Assembly (NCBI GenBank): GCA_025363555.1
Contig: JANYDQ010000030.1
Span: 1-40,976 of the forward strand
Source: Bacteroidota bacterium
Lineage (GTDB): Bacteria > Bacteroidota > Bacteroidia > 2-12-FULL-35-15
DNA: 40,976 nt
Direction: 5' to 3'
Shown: positions 1-7,863 of the stretch, one piece after another
Layout: the number at the start of each line of letters is the position of its first letter
Position numbering within the stretch: position 1 is the first letter of the stretch
Translations under genes and position numbers: made by a program
The notes under the pieces: model-generated
Database searches by the model: none
The model's input: the letters and a program-made list of their open reading frames with translations, nothing else
Told to the model about the DNA's origin: nothing

Positions 1-53
1 AATTGTTTTAGTATCGGCTGACCGACTAATTTTATTTCTTTATCTTTGCTCAT
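1..53 (-). CDS. Transposase, 5' end only (IS4-like, cut by window edge)
   Basis: Reading the minus strand from an ATG at 53-51 gives 17 codons, starting MSKDKEIKLVGQPILKQ, and then the window ends. The GQPIxxQ stretch resembles the N-terminus of Bacteroidota IS4-type DDE transposases, which carry a DUF4372-like N-terminal domain. This is a resemblance from memory over a very short stretch. The bulk of the gene, including all catalytic residues, lies left of the window. No clear terminal inverted repeat was found in the 500 bases to its right. Confidence 0.5.
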   Translation of the reverse strand, partial: MSKDKEIKLVGQPILKQ

Positions 54-92
54 GTTGGAATTATTTCTGCAAAAACAAATTTCAACATTTTT

Positions 93-123
93 GGCAAGTG
101 GGGAAACTTACTTGCCTTTTTTA
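93..123 (+). terminator. Hairpin followed by T-run next to the transposase start
   Basis: GGCAAGT at 93-99 pairs with ACTTGCC at 110-116 (7 bp, 10-base loop) and is followed by seven T at 117-123. In the plus direction this is a plausible intrinsic terminator; no plus-strand gene ends here, so it may belong to the IS end. Confidence 0.4.
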
Positions 124-514
124 TTTTTCTCGGTTAGTAGTGTTAGTTTATCTTTCTGCGTCAACTTCTAACACATTTTTTGATGGTAAACTAATTTTCC
201 TCATTTTTTTTGTCTCCGCTTGCCGACATATGACGGAATTTTTTCAACTGATTAAAAGCAATAGTAAGTAAATCGCATAAAAAATTTATTATTAATAAAT
301 TATGCTTTTTTATGTAAATTTTGCAGTTGGAGAGCTCCCGAAATATGCCTGGTATTTTAGTAATGGTTGGGTTACCCTAATATATATGTATATAAAACTT
401 GGGTTTTGTAAATTCTGGTTTTAGGTTGGGTTAACAAAATATACCGCCTTTTAAACAAAGTCATTTAATTCAATTATTAAAATAATTTTGTTTCCACACA
501 ATATTTGAACATTT
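124..514. other. AT-rich intergenic stretch, no gene seen
   Basis: This is about 400 bases with no convincing coding frame. It holds a second weak hairpin, GTGTTAG at 140-146 with CTAACAC at 168-174, followed by T-rich sequence. It also has two copies of GGTTGGGTTA near 366 and 426. It probably contains the outer end of the insertion sequence at the left edge, but I cannot place the boundary. Confidence 0.4.
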
Positions 515-547
515 TTTGCGTTAGTGTACTATCATTAAATATCTTTG
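515..547 (+). promoter_or_regulatory. Bacteroidota-type promoter for the 641 lipoprotein
   Basis: TTTG at 515-518, a 21-base spacer, and TATCTTTG at 540-547 fit the TTTG/TAnnTTTG consensus. Transcription would start near 554, leaving a leader of about 85 bases. Confidence 0.6.
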
Positions 548-640
548 TATCATCAAATGTCAGGACAAATTATCAATTCCATGCAAAAAATGACAACAGC
601 GATAATTTTCATAACAACTACAAACAACAACCTATAACAC

Positions 641-2122
641 ATGAAATACTTCTGTTTACTACTGTTTTCCATTCTCCTTTTTTCTTCCTGCAAAAAAGAT
701 AAATTACTTACCGACTCCAATGCCAAGCTACAATTTTCACGAGATTCAGTGCTCTTCGATACCGTTTTTACCAAGGTGGGCTCCACCACCAAACTCTTCC
801 GAATTTATAATAACCATTCTCAACCCATTACCATTTCCAAAATTCATTTGGCAAATGGCAGCTCATCTCCCTTCCGCATCAATATTGATGGCACCAGTGG
901 CACAGTAATGACAGATATTGAAATATTAGCCAACGACAGCTTATATGCTTTTGTGCAGGTTACCGTTGACCCTACTCATCAAAACAATCCCTTATTAATT
1001 ACCGATGAAATAATTTTCGAAACCAACGGAAACGTACAATCCGTTTACCTCACCGCTATCGGGCAGGATGTATATTTACACAAACCCGATCATTTTCCTA
1101 CAAACGGACTTCCCCCCTACTCCATCATTTCCTGCAATGGTACCCGCGGTGCTGTTTGGAAAAACGATAAACCCCATTTAATTTTCGGCTTTGCCGTGGT
1201 CGATTCCAACTGCACGCTTCTCATGCTTCCGGGAACAAAAGTATATCTTCATAAAAATGCTGTCCTTTGGGTATATCGCGGTGGCTCTTTGCAGGTGCTC
1301 GGTGCGCATAACAGCGAAGTAACCTTCGAAGGCGACCGGCTGGAACCCGAATACAAAGAAATTCCGGGGCAGTGGGGTTATATATGGCTCATGCGCGGCA
1401 GCATTGACAATAAAATAGACTGGGCAAAAATTAAAAATGGTATTATCGGCATTAAAGTAGGCGATAATAGTCCCTATTCTCAACCATTCGTTATCATCTC
1501 CAACACCATTATTAAAAACGAGAAAGCAGCCGCGTTATATACGGTGAATGCTCATGTATTTAGTTATAACTGCGTATATGCCAATTCCGGTCAATACGTT
1601 GCCGCTCTTACTTTTGGCGGTAAGTACCATTTCCGCCACTGTACCTTTGCCAATTACTGGGATAGTAACCCTAACAATGCCACCGGCTCTGCCACCACCA
1701 CTCCTCGGTCCACACCTGCCGTTGCTTTTAACGACTCTTACCAGGACCCTAATACAGGTAACATCACCGCAACCAGCTTAGACTCCGCCCTCTTTGAAAA
1801 CTGCATTATTACGGGCGATATTACTGAAGAACTGGCTTTTGATAAAACCCCCTCCAACCCTATCTTTAGTTATTATTTTGACCACTGCCTGATTAAAACC
1901 ACTGCGATTGATGTGAGTGATGTTTCTCATTATCTTAACATTTTGCAAAACAGCAATCCCGATTTTAAAGATGTAAACAAAAACGATTATAACCTCAACC
2001 TTACTTCACCAGCCAAAGATGCGGGCAATTCTTCCCCCCTCCTATTTGTACCTTATGATTTGAATGCTAACCAAAGAAATTTTGGGGCTCCCGATTTAGG
2101 TGCTTATGAAATTCAGCAATAA
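641..2122 (+). CDS. Outer-surface lipoprotein, predicted right-handed beta-helix
   Basis: The 493-residue protein opens with a lipoprotein signal: a hydrophobic stretch and then Cys17 in an LLFSSC lipobox, so it should be lipid-anchored in the envelope. The body has many short repeated turns containing N, D and G (for example around residues 235-330, with FENCIITG-like units later). This is typical of right-handed parallel beta-helix proteins with a PbH1-like repeat. The C-terminal NFGAPDLGAYE stretch matches the end of 'choice-of-anchor Q' family proteins. No catalytic motif was recognised, and polysaccharide binding or cleavage would be a guess. It has its own promoter and stands alone before the ammonia-lyase operon. 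The ATG at 641 is chosen because it gives a complete signal peptide. Confidence 0.8.
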   Translation: MKYFCLLLFSILLFSSCKKDKLLTDSNAKLQFSRDSVLFDTVFTKVGSTTKLFRIYNNHSQPITISKIHLANGSSSPFRINIDGTSGTVMTDIEILANDSLYAFVQVTVDPTHQNNPLLITDEIIFETNGNVQSVYLTAIGQDVYLHKPDHFPTNGLPPYSIISCNGTRGAVWKNDKPHLIFGFAVVDSNCTLLMLPGTKVYLHKNAVLWVYRGGSLQVLGAHNSEVTFEGDRLEPEYKEIPGQWGYIWLMRGSIDNKIDWAKIKNGIIGIKVGDNSPYSQPFVIISNTIIKNEKAAALYTVNAHVFSYNCVYANSGQYVAALTFGGKYHFRHCTFANYWDSNPNNATGSATTTPRSTPAVAFNDSYQDPNTGNITATSLDSALFENCIITGDITEELAFDKTPSNPIFSYYFDHCLIKTTAIDVSDVSHYLNILQNSNPDFKDVNKNDYNLNLTSPAKDAGNSSPLLFVPYDLNANQRNFGAPDLGAYEIQQ

Positions 2123-2136
2123 TTTTATACCCTTTT

Positions 2137-2156
2137 AAAAAAAGGCTGCCTCACTT
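2137..2156. repeat. Copy of the GGCTGCCTCACTT arm also found at 26893-26912
   Basis: An A-run followed by GGCTGCCTCACTT at 2144-2156 repeats 19 bases of the right arm of the element at 26632-26924. It can form only a weak five-base-pair hairpin here (GGCTG with CAGCC at 2164-2168), read as a minus-strand terminator. It looks like a relic of the same repeat family. Confidence 0.4.
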
Positions 2157-2281
2157 CATTATTCAGCCAGGAAATACATTTTTCACATCTCCCCTGTCGA
2201 GAGCGGGGTCAAAATAGTTGAAAAAGTATAGCATTTTATTAAACTGATTTGAATCATATTCTATTTTATCGAAAACAAAAC

Positions 2282-2312
2282 TTTGTATATGAACAATAAA
2301 GGTTTATTTTTG
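2282..2312 (+). promoter_or_regulatory. Promoter of the ammonia-lyase operon
   Basis: TTTG at 2282-2285, a 19-base spacer, and TATTTTTG at 2305-2312 match the Bacteroidota consensus. The predicted start near 2319 leaves a leader of about 55 bases. Confidence 0.65.
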
Positions 2313-2373
2313 CGCTCCTTTTTAAAAAATCAAAAATTTTTAAGTTAAAAGTCAAAAAGAGGGAAACACTGAA

Positions 2374-3924
2374 ATGATATATATAGGCGCAAAAGAATTA
2401 AAGCTGGACGATTTTAATAAGATTATCTATTCGGGAGAAAAGATAGAACTGGAGGAGGCTGCCCTTAAAAAGGTAAGTGAAAGTCATGAATTTTTGAAAT
2501 CGTTTTCAAAAGATAAATTGATTTATGGCATCAATACCGGCTTCGGACCGATGGCTCAATATAAAATTTCGAACGAGAATCAATTGGAGCTGCAATACAA
2601 TCTTATTCGCAGCCATTGTGCAGGGGCAGGCAAAAGATTATCGGATACGGATGTAAAGTCAACGATGATATGCCGCCTTAGTTCTTTGATGCAGGGGTTT
2701 TCGGGCATTCACCCGGAAGTAGTTATTTTATTAAAGGAGCTGATTAACAAAAATATTTACCCGCAGATATTTGAGCATGGAGGGGTGGGCGCAAGCGGAG
2801 ATTTGGTGCAACTGGCACACCTGGCATTAAATTTAATTGGAGAAGGGGAAGTAACCTATAAAGGCGAACTCCGCCCTACGGCAGATGTTTACAAAGAAAT
2901 TGGTTTATCTCCCATTACAGTAAGATTAAGAGAAGGGTTAGCATTAATAAACGGTACCAGCATTATGACAGGTATTTCCATGATTAATCTTTCGCATTCA
3001 AAAAAATTAGTGAACTGGAGTATTTCGGCTTCCATGATGATTATTGAGTTAGTAGAATCCTACAGCGACCATTTTTCAAAAGAACTGCATAAAGTAAAAC
3101 CACACATAGGACAACGTGCCATAGCTAACGTAATGGAAAACGGGATGAAAGACAGTAAGTTGATTCGCAAACGGGAAGAGCATCTTTTTAATAAAGAAAT
3201 TACTTCCAAAGAAGTATTCCAGGATAAAGTACAGGAATATTATTCCATTCGATGCGTACCGCAGATATTGGGACCTGTGTGGGATACCGTAACTTATACT
3301 CAAACGGTTTTGCAAAACGAAGTGAACAGCGTAAACGACAACCCGATTATTGATAAAGAAAATAATAATGTGTTTCATGGAGGTAATTTTCATGGAGATT
3401 ATGTTGCACTGGAAATGGATAAATTAAAAATTGCCATTACTAAATTAACCATGCTTTCGGAACGACAGTTAAACTTTTTGATGAACGATAAATTAAATGG
3501 AAAACTTCCCCCATTTGTAAATCTGGGCACTTTGGGTTTAAACCTTGGAATGCAGGCTGCACAGTTTACAGCTACTTCCACCACTGCCGAAAATCAAATG
3601 CTATCTAACCCAATGTACATTCATAGTATTCCAAACAATAATGATAACCAGGATATAGTGAGTATGGGAACTAATGCGGCATTGATTTGCAGCAAAGTAA
3701 TTGAAAATGCTTACCAGGTATTAGCAATAGAATTATTAAGTATAGTCCAGGCAACAGATGCTTTAAATTTCGAAAATAAATTATCTACTCCATCTCAAAA
3801 GATATACAAACAAATAAGAGGCTTAAAGGCAAGATTTGAAAAAGACAGCATTTTGTATAAAGATTTGGAGAAAATAAAAGTGTATTTGCAGGATAATAAT
3901 CCAAACCTAATAGGTGCGGATTAA
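2374..3924 (+). CDS. HAL/TAL-family aromatic amino acid ammonia-lyase
   Basis: This 516-residue enzyme belongs to the histidine/tyrosine/phenylalanine ammonia-lyase family, which removes ammonia from an aromatic amino acid to give a trans-acrylate. The MIO-forming triad Ala140-Ser141-Gly142 sits in GGVGASGDL. The active-site loop Tyr is Tyr51 in YGINTGFGP, and NDNP and HGGNFHG motifs follow in the usual order. Length is normal for the family. The substrate-selectivity pair is Ser80-His81, as in histidine ammonia-lyases. The neighbours (FabG, ketosynthase, ACP, acyltransferase) instead resemble flexirubin or aryl-polyene clusters, where tyrosine is the usual substrate. The family is certain; the substrate is not. 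It is the first gene after a good promoter. Confidence 0.92.
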   Translation: MIYIGAKELKLDDFNKIIYSGEKIELEEAALKKVSESHEFLKSFSKDKLIYGINTGFGPMAQYKISNENQLELQYNLIRSHCAGAGKRLSDTDVKSTMICRLSSLMQGFSGIHPEVVILLKELINKNIYPQIFEHGGVGASGDLVQLAHLALNLIGEGEVTYKGELRPTADVYKEIGLSPITVRLREGLALINGTSIMTGISMINLSHSKKLVNWSISASMMIIELVESYSDHFSKELHKVKPHIGQRAIANVMENGMKDSKLIRKREEHLFNKEITSKEVFQDKVQEYYSIRCVPQILGPVWDTVTYTQTVLQNEVNSVNDNPIIDKENNNVFHGGNFHGDYVALEMDKLKIAITKLTMLSERQLNFLMNDKLNGKLPPFVNLGTLGLNLGMQAAQFTATSTTAENQMLSNPMYIHSIPNNNDNQDIVSMGTNAALICSKVIENAYQVLAIELLSIVQATDALNFENKLSTPSQKIYKQIRGLKARFEKDSILYKDLEKIKVYLQDNNPNLIGAD

Positions 3925-3962
3925 ATTAATAAGTAATTTCGTTTAAATATTCAATTTACAAT

Positions 3963-4232
3963 ATGCCAATAATTAGTATGTTTTATGGAATAATTATTCG
4001 GATGTTTTATATGGATAATAAAGAACATAAGCTTCCACATATCCATGTGGAGTATCAGGATTTTGTTGCTGTAATAAGTATCCCTGAAGGCAAGATATTA
4101 GCAGGTGATTTTCCAAATAACAAATTAAGATTAGTTTTAGCCTGGATTGAAATACATAATGATGAACTGATGGCAGATTGGAAGTTAGCTGTAAGTGGAC
4201 AAGCTGTTTATAAAATAGACGCGTTAAAATGA
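3963..4232 (+). CDS. DUF4160 protein, first of a two-gene module
   Basis: The 89-residue protein begins MPIISMFYGIIIRMFYMDN and carries the HKLPHIHVEY block that defines DUF4160. This family is usually encoded next to a DUF2442 gene and is often listed among toxin-antitoxin-like pairs, although to my knowledge its activity is not established. The next gene overlaps by four bases (ATGA), so the two are translationally coupled. The pair sits in the same orientation between the ammonia-lyase and the FabG gene. It is therefore probably cotranscribed with enzymes of an unrelated pathway. Toxicity cannot be judged from sequence. Confidence 0.85.
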   Translation: MPIISMFYGIIIRMFYMDNKEHKLPHIHVEYQDFVAVISIPEGKILAGDFPNNKLRLVLAWIEIHNDELMADWKLAVSGQAVYKIDALK

Positions 4233-4453
4233 GAAGTTTATTAGAAATAATACCCCAAAATAATTATAAATTAGACTGCACATTTGATGATGGAGTAAAA
4301 AAAACAGTTGATTTAACAAGTTTACTCTCCTTACCTGTATTTCAAGTTTTAAAGGAAAAGAAAATTTTTAATTCACTAATAAATAAAAAATATTTTATTG
4401 AGTGGACTGAATATGAAATAGATTTAAGTGCAGACACTTTATATAATCTTTAA
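4229..4453 (+). CDS. DUF2442 protein, partner of the DUF4160 gene
   Basis: This 74-residue protein has the hallmarks of DUF2442. There is an N-terminal YKLDCTFDDG strand pair, a central VDLTSLL segment, and a C-terminal WTEYEIDLSADTLYNL in which the W...DLSxDxLY pattern is family-typical. It starts inside the last codons of the DUF4160 gene (ATGA overlap) and ends 12 bases before the fabG-like gene. DUF2442 partners are thought to be small antitoxin-like or regulatory proteins, by association only. The sequence around the pair is visibly more AT-rich than the flanking enzymes, which would fit insertion into the operon. Confidence 0.8.
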   Translation: MRSLLEIIPQNNYKLDCTFDDGVKKTVDLTSLLSLPVFQVLKEKKIFNSLINKKYFIEWTEYEIDLSADTLYNL

Positions 4454-4465
4454 ATACCCGAAATT

Positions 4466-5194
4466 ATGAAATACGCATTAGTAACAGGAGGTTCAAGAGG
4501 TATAGGACGCGCAATATGCGTTAAACTTGCAGAAATGGGCTATTATGTTTTGATAAACTATACTTCAAAACAGGACGAAGCCGAAAACACGTTAAAGTTG
4601 CTCCGTGAAAAAGGAAGCGATGGCGAAATAATCAAATTTGATGTTGCCGACCAAACACAAGTGGAAGCTTCCTTAGGTGTGTGGCTGGATAAAAATCCGG
4701 ATAAGGTAATTGAAGTATTGGTAAACAATGCCGGCATTCGCAAAGACCAGTTATTAATGTGGATGAGTAATGAAGAATGGAACAGCGTAATGGGAGTAAA
4801 TTTAGGCGGTTTCTTTAATGTAACCCGTTTGATAATAAAAGGTATGTTGATTAAAAAATACGGACGCGTGATTAATGTGGTTTCCTTGAGCGGATTAAAA
4901 GGACTGCCGGGGCAAACAAATTATTCCGCTGCAAAAGCAGGAGTAATAGGTGCTACTAAAGCACTTGCACAGGAAGTAGGACGAAGAGGAATTACCGCGA
5001 ATGCAGTTGCTCCGGGGTTTATTAAAACCGATATGACAGAAGGAATAAATGAAAAAGACTTTAAACAACTTATACCAATGGCTCGTTTCGGGACTTCGGA
5101 AGAAGTAGCAGAAGCGGTAGGTTTTCTCGCTTCCGAAAAAGCATCTTATATTACCGGGCAGGTACTTTCTGTAAATGGTGGATTGTACAGCTGA
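4466..5194 (+). CDS. fabG: 3-oxoacyl-ACP reductase, FabG-like SDR
   Basis: The protein (242 residues) is a classical short-chain dehydrogenase/reductase. The NAD(P) loop is TGGSRGIG at residues 7-14, NNAG lies near 87-90, and the catalytic residues are Ser140, Tyr153 and Lys157 in YSAAK. The AxGFIKTDMT stretch and the C-terminal GQVLSVNGGLYS are FabG-like. It would reduce a 3-oxoacyl chain on ACP. Gene context (ammonia-lyase, ketosynthase and ACP) points to a dedicated pigment or polyene pathway, not housekeeping fatty-acid synthesis. It begins 12 bases after the DUF2442 stop, so it depends on read-through from the lyase promoter unless a promoter lies inside the DUF pair. Confidence 0.9.
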   Translation: MKYALVTGGSRGIGRAICVKLAEMGYYVLINYTSKQDEAENTLKLLREKGSDGEIIKFDVADQTQVEASLGVWLDKNPDKVIEVLVNNAGIRKDQLLMWMSNEEWNSVMGVNLGGFFNVTRLIIKGMLIKKYGRVINVVSLSGLKGLPGQTNYSAAKAGVIGATKALAQEVGRRGITANAVAPGFIKTDMTEGINEKDFKQLIPMARFGTSEEVAEAVGFLASEKASYITGQVLSVNGGLYS

Positions 5195-5307
5195 TTTCTA
5201 AAAAAAATGCATTAAATTCCTTTCCTAACTACCCCTGAAACCATCCGTACAGGTACTGAATTTTGGTATCACGGCTAAATATCATCTTTCCACTTCGAAA
5301 AAAATTT

Positions 5308-5315
5308 TAACTTTG
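5308..5315 (+). promoter_or_regulatory. -7 box upstream of the ketosynthase gene
   Basis: TAACTTTG at 5308-5315 fits TAnnTTTG. The only upstream match is TTTC at 5287-5290 with a short 17-base spacer, so this is a weaker promoter call. It would give the ketosynthase-ACP part of the operon its own start. Confidence 0.45.
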
Positions 5316-5340
5316 CCATCCTTTTTATAAAAAAGCATAA

Positions 5341-6564
5341 ATGAACAATAGAGTAGTTATTACAGGTTTAGGTATTTGGAGTTGTATCGGGAAAAACCTG
5401 GACGAAGTGAAAGACTCTTTGATTGCCGGAAAATCAGGGATAGGACTGGATGCGGAGCGTAAGTCGTGGGGCTATCGTTCGGGCTTGACAGGTATTGTTG
5501 AAAAGCCACAGTTAAAGGGTGTGCTGGACAGAAGAGCAAGAATCGGTTTATCCGAAGAAGCGGAATATGCCTATATGGCTACTCTTGAAGCTATGAAAAA
5601 TGCTAAAATGGAGATGAGTTGGGTTGAAAAAAACGAAGTAGGTATTTTGTATGGAAACGATAGTTCGGCTAAAGCAGTAAGTGAAGCCATTGATCTTATT
5701 CGTTTAAAAAAGGATACTACATTAGTTGGTTCCGGTTCCATTTTTCAATCCATGAATTGCACCGTAACCATGAATCTTTCTACTATTTTTAAGTTAAAAG
5801 GAATAAATTTTACCATCAGTGCCGCTTGTGCAAGCGGTTCCCATTCCATTGGGTTAGGCTATTTAATGATTAAATGGGGGTTGCAAAAACATATTATTTG
5901 CGGAGGAGCGCAGGAAGTCAATCCTTATGCTTTCGGTAGTTTTGACGGATTAAGTGCTTTCTCTATTCGGGAAGACGAGCCTGCCAAAGCTTCCCGTCCG
6001 TTTGATAAAAACAGGGATGGTTTAATTCCCAGTGGCGGTGCTGCCACACTTATCCTGGAAAGTTATGACTCCGCTATGGAGAGGGGTGCGCCTATTATAG
6101 CTGAAGTAATCGGTTATGGCTTTTCATCTAACGGGGAGCATATTTCCAATTCAAGTGTAGATGGGCAAATTCGTTCTTTAAGTATGGCATTGAATGATGC
6201 AAATTTAAAACCAGCAGCTATTGATTATATAAATGCACACGCTACTTCCACACCCGGAGGAGATTCGGCAGAGGCACAGGCAATAGATGCTGTTTTTGCA
6301 GGGTGTAACACCATGGTGAGTTCTACCAAATCCATGACCGGGCACGAGTGCTGGATGGCAGGAGCAAGTGAAATTGTTTATTCTACGTTAATGATGCAGC
6401 ATAATTTCGTTGCTCCCAATATTAATTTTGAAGAAGGTGACGAATTTTCTAAAAAATTAAATATCGTTACAAAGACCACCGAGAAGAATATTGATGTATT
6501 TTTGTCCAATTCTTTTGGATTTGGCGGAACAAATTCATCATTAGTAATAAAAAAAATAAAGTAA
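5341..6564 (+). CDS. Beta-ketoacyl-ACP synthase (KAS I/II type)
   Basis: The 407-residue condensing enzyme has the full KAS I/II triad: Cys163 in SAACASGS, His300 in NAHATSTPGGD, and His335 in TGHECWMAGA. GFGGTNSSLV at the C-terminus is also typical. It should extend an ACP-bound acyl chain by decarboxylative condensation with malonyl-ACP. The 146-base gap to fabG is the largest in the module and contains a likely -7 box, so this gene may head a subtranscript with the ACP. Pathway assignment to an aryl-polyene or flexirubin-like product is an inference from neighbours. It is not FabF of primary metabolism as judged by context alone. Confidence 0.92.
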   Translation: MNNRVVITGLGIWSCIGKNLDEVKDSLIAGKSGIGLDAERKSWGYRSGLTGIVEKPQLKGVLDRRARIGLSEEAEYAYMATLEAMKNAKMEMSWVEKNEVGILYGNDSSAKAVSEAIDLIRLKKDTTLVGSGSIFQSMNCTVTMNLSTIFKLKGINFTISAACASGSHSIGLGYLMIKWGLQKHIICGGAQEVNPYAFGSFDGLSAFSIREDEPAKASRPFDKNRDGLIPSGGAATLILESYDSAMERGAPIIAEVIGYGFSSNGEHISNSSVDGQIRSLSMALNDANLKPAAIDYINAHATSTPGGDSAEAQAIDAVFAGCNTMVSSTKSMTGHECWMAGASEIVYSTLMMQHNFVAPNINFEEGDEFSKKLNIVTKTTEKNIDVFLSNSFGFGGTNSSLVIKKIK

Positions 6565-6578
6565 CAATATAACACAGA

Positions 6579-6839
6579 ATGACGAACGCAGAGATTATAG
6601 TAAAGATAAACGGATTTTTAGTTGAAGAATTTGAAGTGGATGCCGAAAAGATTGTGCCGGAGGCAAATCTACGAGAAACGCTGGAACTGGATAGCCTGGA
6701 CTATGTGGATTTGGTGGTGATTATGGAAAGTAATTTCGGGTTTAAAGTGGTGGCAGAAGATTTTATCAGCATACATACTTTTCAGGATTTTTATAATTAT
6801 GTGATACGTAAAGTAGAAGAAAAGAAAGCGACTGTTTAG
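6579..6839 (+). CDS. Acyl carrier protein
   Basis: The protein is 86 residues and strongly acidic, with the phosphopantetheine attachment site at Ser39 in LELDSLDYVDLV. Four-helix ACP spacing is intact. It lies 14 bases after the ketosynthase and should carry the growing chain for the ketosynthase and the reductase encoded just upstream. The sequence is divergent enough from housekeeping AcpP to suggest a pathway-dedicated carrier. That is a judgement by eye. Confidence 0.92.
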   Translation: MTNAEIIVKINGFLVEEFEVDAEKIVPEANLRETLELDSLDYVDLVVIMESNFGFKVVAEDFISIHTFQDFYNYVIRKVEEKKATV

Positions 6840-6944
6840 TTAGGTAAATAATAATATTTAGTTTTAATAAACTTTGCTTATGCTATGTTAGAAAACTTAC
6901 TTCCATCCATTATTCAATATTAAACAGTACCTATTAAATAGCAA

Positions 6945-7847
6945 ATGTCCAAATGGGAAGGGAAATCCAAAGGAAGTGTTGTAGGACATAAAATATTTGT
7001 TTTTATTTTAAATCATTTAGGGCTAAAACTGGCATACATTGTACTTCGGTTTGTAGCCCTTTATTATTTCCTGTTTGCCCGTCAATCAAATAAAAATATT
7101 TTCTTCTTTTTTCATACTATTCTTAAATACAAGCGCACTACTTCGTTATTAAAAATTTACAAAAACTATTATATTTTCGGGCAAACCATTTTGGATAAAG
7201 TAGCTTTGCTTGCCGGAGTGAAAACTAAATTTACCATTGACCACGAAGGCGGAAAAAACCTGGATAAGATTGCCGCCATGGGCAAAGGCGGAATATTGGT
7301 GAGTGCACATATAGGCAATTGGGAAATTGCAGGACAACTGTTGAACAGGTTAGATACTACTTTTAATATCCTGATGTATGAAAACGAAAAAGAAAAACTG
7401 AAAGCGTATTTAGACGGTGTGGAGAAAAAAAAGAATGTAAAAATAATTGCTATTAAAGATGGTGAAATGGGGCATTTGATAGAACTGCACAATGCTTTTA
7501 GTAACAACGAACTGGTGGTGATGCACGGTGACCGTTTCAGGGAAAATGCAAAAACTACTGAAGCCATTTTTCTTGGCAAATCTGCTTTGTTTCCAATTGG
7601 ACCATTTATTATGGCTGCTAAGTTTGGTGTGCCTCTTTCGGTTGTGTTTGCAGTAAAAGAAACAAGCACTCACTATCATTTTTTTGCCACCGACCCGATT
7701 GAAGTAAAAAAAACACGAACAGAAGAACAAACAAATGCTGCTGTTCAGGCTTTGTTACAAAAATATTTGATTGAAGTTGAAAAAATGGTGTATCGTTACC
7801 CGGAGCAATGGTTTAATTATTATGCTTTCTGGAAGGAACAAAAATAA
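6945..7847 (+). CDS. LpxL/HtrB-like lysophospholipid acyltransferase
   Basis: This 300-residue protein matches the lipid A biosynthesis acyltransferase family. It has an N-terminal membrane-associated hydrophobic segment at about residues 15-46. The HX4E catalytic motif is His122-IGNW-Glu127, and a conserved GDR (MHGDRFR) and a YPEQWFNYYAFW C-terminal block follow. Homologues of this type sit in aryl-polyene and flexirubin clusters. There they may transfer the finished chain to a lipid or take part in assembly. Separated from the ACP gene by 105 bases with no clear promoter, it is probably the last gene of the operon. It converges with the Nudix gene. Confidence 0.85.
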   Translation: MSKWEGKSKGSVVGHKIFVFILNHLGLKLAYIVLRFVALYYFLFARQSNKNIFFFFHTILKYKRTTSLLKIYKNYYIFGQTILDKVALLAGVKTKFTIDHEGGKNLDKIAAMGKGGILVSAHIGNWEIAGQLLNRLDTTFNILMYENEKEKLKAYLDGVEKKKNVKIIAIKDGEMGHLIELHNAFSNNELVVMHGDRFRENAKTTEAIFLGKSALFPIGPFIMAAKFGVPLSVVFAVKETSTHYHFFATDPIEVKKTRTEEQTNAAVQALLQKYLIEVEKMVYRYPEQWFNYYAFWKEQK

Positions 7848-7863
7848 TTTCAAATTTAAAATT

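Noticed and set aside
41-48. TATCTTTG promoter-like box near the left edge
   Set aside because: It has no -33 partner and no plus-strand gene follows; it lies within the transposase coding sequence on the other strand.
505-702. 65-residue plus-strand open frame upstream of the first lipoprotein
   Set aside because: It overlaps the promoter and the start of the lipoprotein gene and has no protein-like features.
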